Assembly (NCBI GenBank): GCA_914767715.1
Contig: OU612067.1
Span: 10,974,001 to 11,038,000 of the forward strand
Reading direction: 5' to 3'
Source: Membranipora membranacea
Lineage: Eukaryota > Bryozoa > Gymnolaemata > Cheilostomatida > Membraniporidae
DNA length: 64,000 nt
In this document: piece after piece, positions 58,399 to 64,000 of the stretch
Numbering within the stretch: the stretch's first letter is position 1
Layout of the letters: each line of letters begins with the position of its first letter
The notes under the pieces: model-generated
What the model saw: the letters and a program-made list of their open reading frames with translations, nothing else
Told to the model about the DNA's origin: nothing
Database searches by the model: none
Made by a program: the position numbers and the translations under genes

Positions 58399-58880
58399 TC
58401 ACCTCTAACCAGAGGGTCATCACCTCAAGTACATGAGGGTCACACATTGTTGGGAATACAGTGCAACAACTAGGGTTAGTCAACACATAGCAAAGCGTTA
58501 CTGGCAAGCCCGTATCAATTCAGCCAACAATTAGTTAAACTGATCACATATATTAATTGAGCCAAAGCCAACACCAACATAGCAAAGCGTAAGCACAAAT
58601 TAACTCACCTCAGCATCATAAAGTTATTTCACCTCGAATTCTTGAGGGACGCCCCTTGAATCACCTCTCAGAGGGTTATCACCTCATATTCATGAGGGTC
58701 ACAATTTAAATGTTACATTGACCTAGAATTATTCCCTTAAATCACCTCTCAGAGGGCTATCACCTCATATTCATGAGGGTCACAAATTACCAAATGGTAC
58801 TCTAGTCCTGGGAGATATCATATACCATGGCCTAAATCACCTCTCAGAGGGTTATCACCTCATATTTATGAGGGTTACAA
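58399..58880. repeat. Array of paired short palindromes
   Basis: The module CACCTCTCAGAGGG-TTAT-CACCTCATATTCATGAGGGT-CAC occurs at 58400 (diverged), 58662, 58743 and 58838; a half module is at 58630. Each module is two adjacent inverted repeats (CCTCT/AGAGG and CCTCAT/ATGAGG). Spacers of 40-50 bp between modules are unrelated. It lies inside the leader intron of the YR element model. Confidence 0.75.
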
Positions 58881-59345
58881 AGTTAATCAGTTTGGTATCT
58901 AAATACCATGAAATATTTTAACCATCCCATAGGCTTAATAATCAAATTTAGCCTCTGTAGGTTAAGTCCATTCAAGACAATACATAGGCCTTAAATGTAG
59001 TGCCAATAAATATCCATCACATACTGGAATGAGCAATAGATACTCACAGTTGATCACCATGAAGCATCTCATGACAATAGAACCATAAAATATTGAAAAT
59101 CCACAAACTGACTATCCAGTGATTTATGACAATAGCAGTCGTAGCATACACAAGTGACAAGTTACTCACCAGAATTCCTTTGAGAAATCTGTCTTTAAAC
59201 AGTCAGAATATATTGTAATGGATGGTTGAGTGATAGGCAGTGAAAAGTTATCCACAGTAGCGGACAGTTGAGCTAAGCTCAGTTAAATAAGATTTCTTAT
59301 TAAACAATTGCACTTAGTTACGCTTAGCGCAGTACCATGGCTTAC

Positions 59346-59417
59346 CCGGACATTGCTCTCAGCTTGAGGTGCCACTTCCTGGTTCAAATGGTTGGGCATA
59401 CGCCTTCTAGAAGCCAT
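59346..59417 (-). CDS. Candidate leader exon of the YR retroelement
   Basis: A 24-codon exon: ATG at 59417-59415, MASRRRMPNHLNQEVAP..., then a GTAAGC donor in phase 0. Both the SGNH exon (57850) and the Gag exon (56892) begin in phase 0 after good acceptors, so this exon could be spliced to either. It is short and no family signal proves it, so this is inference from phase and strand. Confidence 0.45.
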
Positions 59418-60159
59418 TGAAACAGATTAAGTGAATTAAATGAATATATAAATAATTGTGAAAAGACGACTTGTCACTTCGGTTGTCTAGAATGTAAGGG
59501 ATGAGAAAAACCCGCGAACTGACGAGCCTGAGCCTTGTCACATTGCTCAAGAAAAAATGAGTTCTTTAGGTGTAAAAAACTCTGTATTTTTCTCTGTGTA
59601 GTGGGTTCACTTACATAGGATGGGGGATTCCTTTGTTGTCTCCATATCCCTCACTGTATGGAAGTGGTGGTGCAGCTTTGAGGCAACCAAAATTGATCAC
59701 ATCAGCTACTGGATGTGGTGATTCAAATTTTTTTATGTACTCCACCAGGACATATCGAACAAAGATTCAGGTAATCCTCAAACAAGGTTTTCTTTCCATC
59801 CGCTCATCCCCATTTTCTGTCATCTCTAGCTAATGTCTCCAATACTGCAACATGCAGTTTCTGACAGAGCAATTCATGAGTTTATAGCCATCTCAGCCTA
59901 TACCCCTTTTACATTGTCAACACTAATTATATGAAAGGAACTTAATCAACGAACATTTAACGCTAAGAATTAAATAGTCGTAACAAATTGTTAACATAAC
60001 GATGCCTGTCTTATAAAAGGCTGCATGAAAAACAAAATACCATGATACCCTCATATCGTTAGTTCGGCATCATAATGAAATATGTTTGAACTATGTTTGA
60101 AGCCAAAATGACGATAATATTATAATGATACTTTCAGTTCGTCAAACTAACGCTATAAT
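59418..60159. other. Upstream of the second lectin; TATA-like box, no exon 1 found
   Basis: TATAAAAG at 60012-60019 could be a promoter. The ATGs that follow open only very short frames, and no signal-peptide exon like that of the first lectin gene is visible. Confidence 0.4.
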
Positions 60160-60916
60160 TTGTCTGTGTGTGGGAGCTGCCCCTCAGGTAGGACTCAGTA
60201 TGGTCGTTCTAGCTCATACTGTGTGAAGAAATTCTTTTACAGGACGACGTGGTTTGGGGCGAGGGCATCTTGCAGGAGTTACAGTGCAGAGTTGGTCACA
60301 GTAACTGACTGGTATCAGAATAACTTCATGAAAGGATTTGTGCGAACCAATGAAGGTGAATTCAGTATGAGGATCTCTTGTTGATAGACAGTGTGTTTTC
60401 CTGTTCCATGTTATGCTCTATGCTGCTTGCGGTAACTATAAGACTGGTGAGCATTTTATCACTGAATGTATGTATGACATCATCAACTACTGCATTATCA
60501 ATTATTGCGAACTCAAGGCTCAATTATTCACACTGAAATCTCTATCGTTACAAATGCTCCTAAACATTTATGTAGAAAATCACAATGATGTATTTATGTA
60601 TTTACGCACTTATGTACACCCAATGATCAACTTATTTATTTATCTAAATGATAAAATAGCTTCATTCACACATTTAATTCATCCTAAAATTACAGGCATT
60701 AACTGGTGGACAGCAGGCAACTATCTTCACGGTTATTGGAGATGGGATGGTCTACTGACGGGAGGATTTGGATTCAGTGACTGGGGACCAGGTGAACCAA
60801 ATAACCACAGAGGACATCAGGAAGACTGTGTGACACTGTGGCGTGGACATCATGGAAGATGGAATGATTCACCTTGTTATCAAAGAAATTACTTTATTTG
60901 CCAAAAGAGGGCTTGA
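60160..60916 (+). pseudogene. Second C-type lectin, first exon missing
   Basis: Exons 60160-60355 and 60696-60916 carry a lectin domain close to that of the first gene: CGSCPSG, YCVKKFFY, then NWWTAGNYLHGYWRWDGL, WGPGEPN, WND and FICQKRA before the stop. The intron is in phase 1, as in the paralogue, and of like size (340 against 336 bp), so they are duplicates. Ca2+/sugar motifs EPN and WND are intact. At the 5' side there is no AG between the in-frame TAA (60148-60150) and the conserved GSC, so the acceptor seen in the first gene (TTGCAG) is lost, and no signal-peptide exon is found. A pseudogene, or a gene with an unusual 5' end. Confidence 0.72.
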
Positions 60917-62337
60917 GAAATCACTCCTCAATTCATCGAAAACTCATATCTTGAAAAGAAATATTTTTCTGAACTTAAAAATGATATTTCATAATATGAT
61001 CATCACGGATTCTCTTTTGAAAGAATTTTATGAAAAATATAAACTAAAATATAGCGTCAATGTAAGGCTGTATCATAATAATGTGAAGGGAAGTGTATAA
61101 TCCACAGATAAGGGAGCTCTTTGGTTGAACAAAATGTTTTAATGGATGAATATCCTAACGAACCATTCAATTTCAGCAACATCAGGGTGTGTAGCTCACA
61201 GGACCAACTATGTCATTTCAGTATGGTGAAACATCTTGGCACTATGTTTGACAAACGTTCGTGTAATCGAGATCATAATTTAAAATCAAACAAGAGGCGC
61301 CTGTACTATTTTCTTAGCACCAATTTCCTTTTACCATGGAGGTTTTGTTGCAGTCAATATAAGCTTTGATTATATTGAATTGAGTCAACAGAATATTTAG
61401 CTGAAAACCTGCAAGTCATTTAGTGGATTTATTGGAGCAGATGCTAAATGCGATATACAGCATCTGGAGATCTGCAAAAGTTGGAACAAGTAATCGTGAA
61501 AATTACTTGCAGTCAAAAGTCACAGCACTTTGCTTCCTAGTACTTACTGCCACTATAAATATATTGAGAACACAAAAAAAAAACATTTTTGCTCCACGCA
61601 TGACATCGGTTTTTGATGCTCCTATGGTACAGTTTTCTTGGCCCGGATCTTGCATTTTGCAACTCTTCACTTCCAAATCAGAGTTCATTCTATTGATTGA
61701 ACTTATTACTCTGTTGGGTCTTTCAATTAAAAAGAGACCAAGTCGCAATGTGGTTACTGAGTGAGCAGGTCCTGCTAACTTTACTCCACCAACTTGTCCA
61801 CAGATTGATGGTACTATTTGTATTCTCAGTTGGAGTTTTGGGAACCCAACTCCTGAATTTTTAGAGAACTTTTAGTTTAGTGGTAGCGATTATTTGGATC
61901 AAAGACTATCTCTTTTTCTTATTGAAGGACCGCCGGTTGATAGCCTAGCCTGGTGCATTTTTTTGTCATTATCTCACGTTCTGGCACTGTTACTGTAACA
62001 ACACCATAGCTGCTGATTTCTGTGTGTGATGTTCGAAGTTAGAGATTGAAAAAGAATATAAATGGATTTACTGTTTGCGGTATAAACCAGCTATTGTTAT
62101 TAAACAAGTCATCAGTCCACCAACTATTCCCTGTGTTATAAAGAGTTTATACCTAAATCAATTTCTGATGAAATGAATGCAGACATAAAATTCACAACAA
62201 AGCAGTGGGATCTGCATGAAAAAATACCCTATAATTTGTTGCATTAACAACGTTTTTTTCAGTTTTCCTAAGATAATGAACCTGTGTAGAAAAATAGAAT
62301 GTTACTTTGAAAGTCCAATAGAAAAAGTTTAGCTACA
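60917..62337. other. Intergenic, nothing recognised
   Basis: Several short open frames, none with a recognised domain. No repeat is seen. Confidence 0.4.
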
Positions 62338-63680
62338 GAACCAAACAAATTTGCAGATAATCTAAAGTGGCATGCAGAGCAGAACAAACCCTTATTGTAG
62401 GCCAATGTAAGATCAAGGTGAGATTACAAAGATCTTATTAACAGTCATATTGCGCTTTGATGAAAGTTTTCTAAATAATGCGGGAGTATTCACAGCCCTT
62501 ATGTCTATTGATATGCTAGTTCAAATTTGTAAGCCTAAGATAATGATATCCATCACTTTGAATTGTAGACCTTGCTTTGAGGAACTTTTGATTTTAATCT
62601 AATAATATTCTATTCACCAGTATGCCAATTTATCAAGACTCGCCCGTCTGGTTTTTAAATACTTTGGCACTAGAACGATTGACACTTGAGGAACTTTTTA
62701 TCTGATTCTCATGCCTTTTGTGAACCACTGGTATGAAAATCCAGGACTCACATCTGCTTGTTAAATGTTTTGTCATTAGAATTATTGGCGCAGAACGAGG
62801 AACTATTCCCCCAGGCACTCCCATTTGTTAATTGATACCTTATCATTGTATACCTCTTCACCAGTTTTCCGCATACCGAACATGGTCCAAATTATAACTT
62901 CTTTTTCTGGGTCAACAATAAACTGACAGCAGATCAATTGAAGGCATATACATTATGGCACCTCCAAAATAAATAGATAACTTTGTTTGCATATATGACT
63001 GACCTAGGATAGGACGTTTCCTCGAGAATAATAGAACTACAGGGTCTCTTGCTTTGTTCGCTTTCCATTTACTTTTGACAGAAGAAAGAGGTGTAGGGGG
63101 TAACAAGATGAATAATGGAATTTGCAACCCTCCATCAATTTTAGCAAATTTTATGCATAATCCACCTTCATCAATTTACACAGCAGTGCAGATGTTGTGG
63201 GCTCTGACTTTTACAGAAGCTAGAATGAGGCTTCAGCTAAGATAAGTGCCAATAACAATTCAAACTTTTCAAAGCATAATTTGCTCTAGAATTGTAAGCG
63301 TATCAATCACAAAGGACTGAATTGCGAAAAATGCCAAATAAGTAAGCCAATAAGCACCAAATACATGAGATATTCAAGGTAGTCATCTGTACGCCATTAT
63401 TTTGTTAAATGATATAAATTAGGGATTTCCTCCATATAATCTTATACCTGGCTGCAATTGAATCATTTTAAACCAATCATAATGGGTTTGCCGCTTAATC
63501 AGCCTCATTGCTGACCTGAACTCTTTATTGGCATCAAAGCATACTGCAGCTTGATCTAATTTTAGTTCTTGCCTTTATCTTGTTGTCATACCAATTTTTT
63601 ACTTGTCATGATGGCTTTATTAGCCACTCAACTGACACACATGCGGCTTACTTTCTAGCTTTACAGCAGCTAAACATATC
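62338..63680 (+). repeat. Dispersed repeat, copy C
   Basis: Begins TTTAGCTACAGAACCAAACAA, like 2822, and from about 62600 runs nearly identically to 7230-8160. No frame is conserved with the other copies. Its 3' part (CCTCATTGCTGACCTGAACTCTTTA) is also in copies A and B. Confidence 0.75.
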
Positions 63681-64000
63681 ACAAATTCTATCTCAGCATT
63701 GTCTTACATTGACTAGATTAAATGCAGTCGATTAGTTAGATCAGGTTCAGGTCAGCAAGAAGCTGAACATGCAGAAAACATAATTATGTTATGATGACTG
63801 GCATGATATAATGAGATATTTGAAGAAGTTCCTCTAATGTCAATCAAAGATAACAGCAAGTATAAATCATGTTAAATGTTTTGATTCAAATATCAAATAA
63901 CAAATTAAAGTATTTGGGGGGAAAATTCATCAGTTGTCAATCACAATGACAAAGTAGTTACGAAGCAAACACAAGTTTTGATACTTCAGTCTACTGGTCA
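63681..64000. other. Window end, nothing recognised
   Basis: AT-rich; no gene or repeat is seen. Confidence 0.4.

Overview
The window is nuclear DNA of an invertebrate animal. It is AT-rich, its genes are split by many short GT-AG introns, it carries secreted C-type lectin genes, and it is crowded with animal-type mobile elements: a KDZ-type transposase, a THAP/Kolobok-like transposase, CR1/jockey-like LINEs, a tyrosine-recombinase retroelement and a tRNA-derived SINE. I cannot name the species; a marine deuterostome or lophotrochozoan is a guess. All multi-exon models were joined by hand from splice sites and reading phase.

Layout. 1-10200 holds no gene I can support: short tandem arrays (376-1170), copies of a dispersed repeat of about 1 kb, two SINE copies, and a large inverted repeat (6154-8924). 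A three-exon secreted C-type lectin gene lies at 10301-11362. An eight-exon gene (14319-17954, +) encodes a zinc-ribbon/chromodomain protein. A 388-bp satellite (18480-21080) separates it from a convergent 16-exon gene (32580-21480, -) whose spliced frame is fully open for 734 codons. I read that gene as a KDZ-type transposase or a host gene derived from one.

35832-38870 is a 3-kb terminal-inverted-repeat element with about 15 subterminal repeats, bounded by identical 20-bp direct repeats. Directly after it is a ten-exon THAP transposase gene (38981-42917, +) that is frameshifted and loses its 3' end next to a LINE fragment. Minus-strand LINE remains fill 44107-48694, including an ORF with an RNase H1-type hybrid-binding domain. 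53398-59417 (-) holds a DIRS/Ngaro-like retroelement with Gag, RT-RNase H and tyrosine recombinase genes plus an SGNH hydrolase ORF. It is decayed by frameshifts and an in-frame stop. Covarying 15-bp palindromes with one constant loop sit 17-23 nt beyond three of its stop codons. A second C-type lectin (60160-60916) without a recognisable first exon follows, and then another copy of the dispersed repeat.

How parts relate. The two lectins share intron phase and Ca2+-binding motifs and are diverged paralogues. The chromodomain gene and the KDZ gene converge on a shared satellite, which may or may not mean that they belong to one large element. The rest looks like independent insertions.
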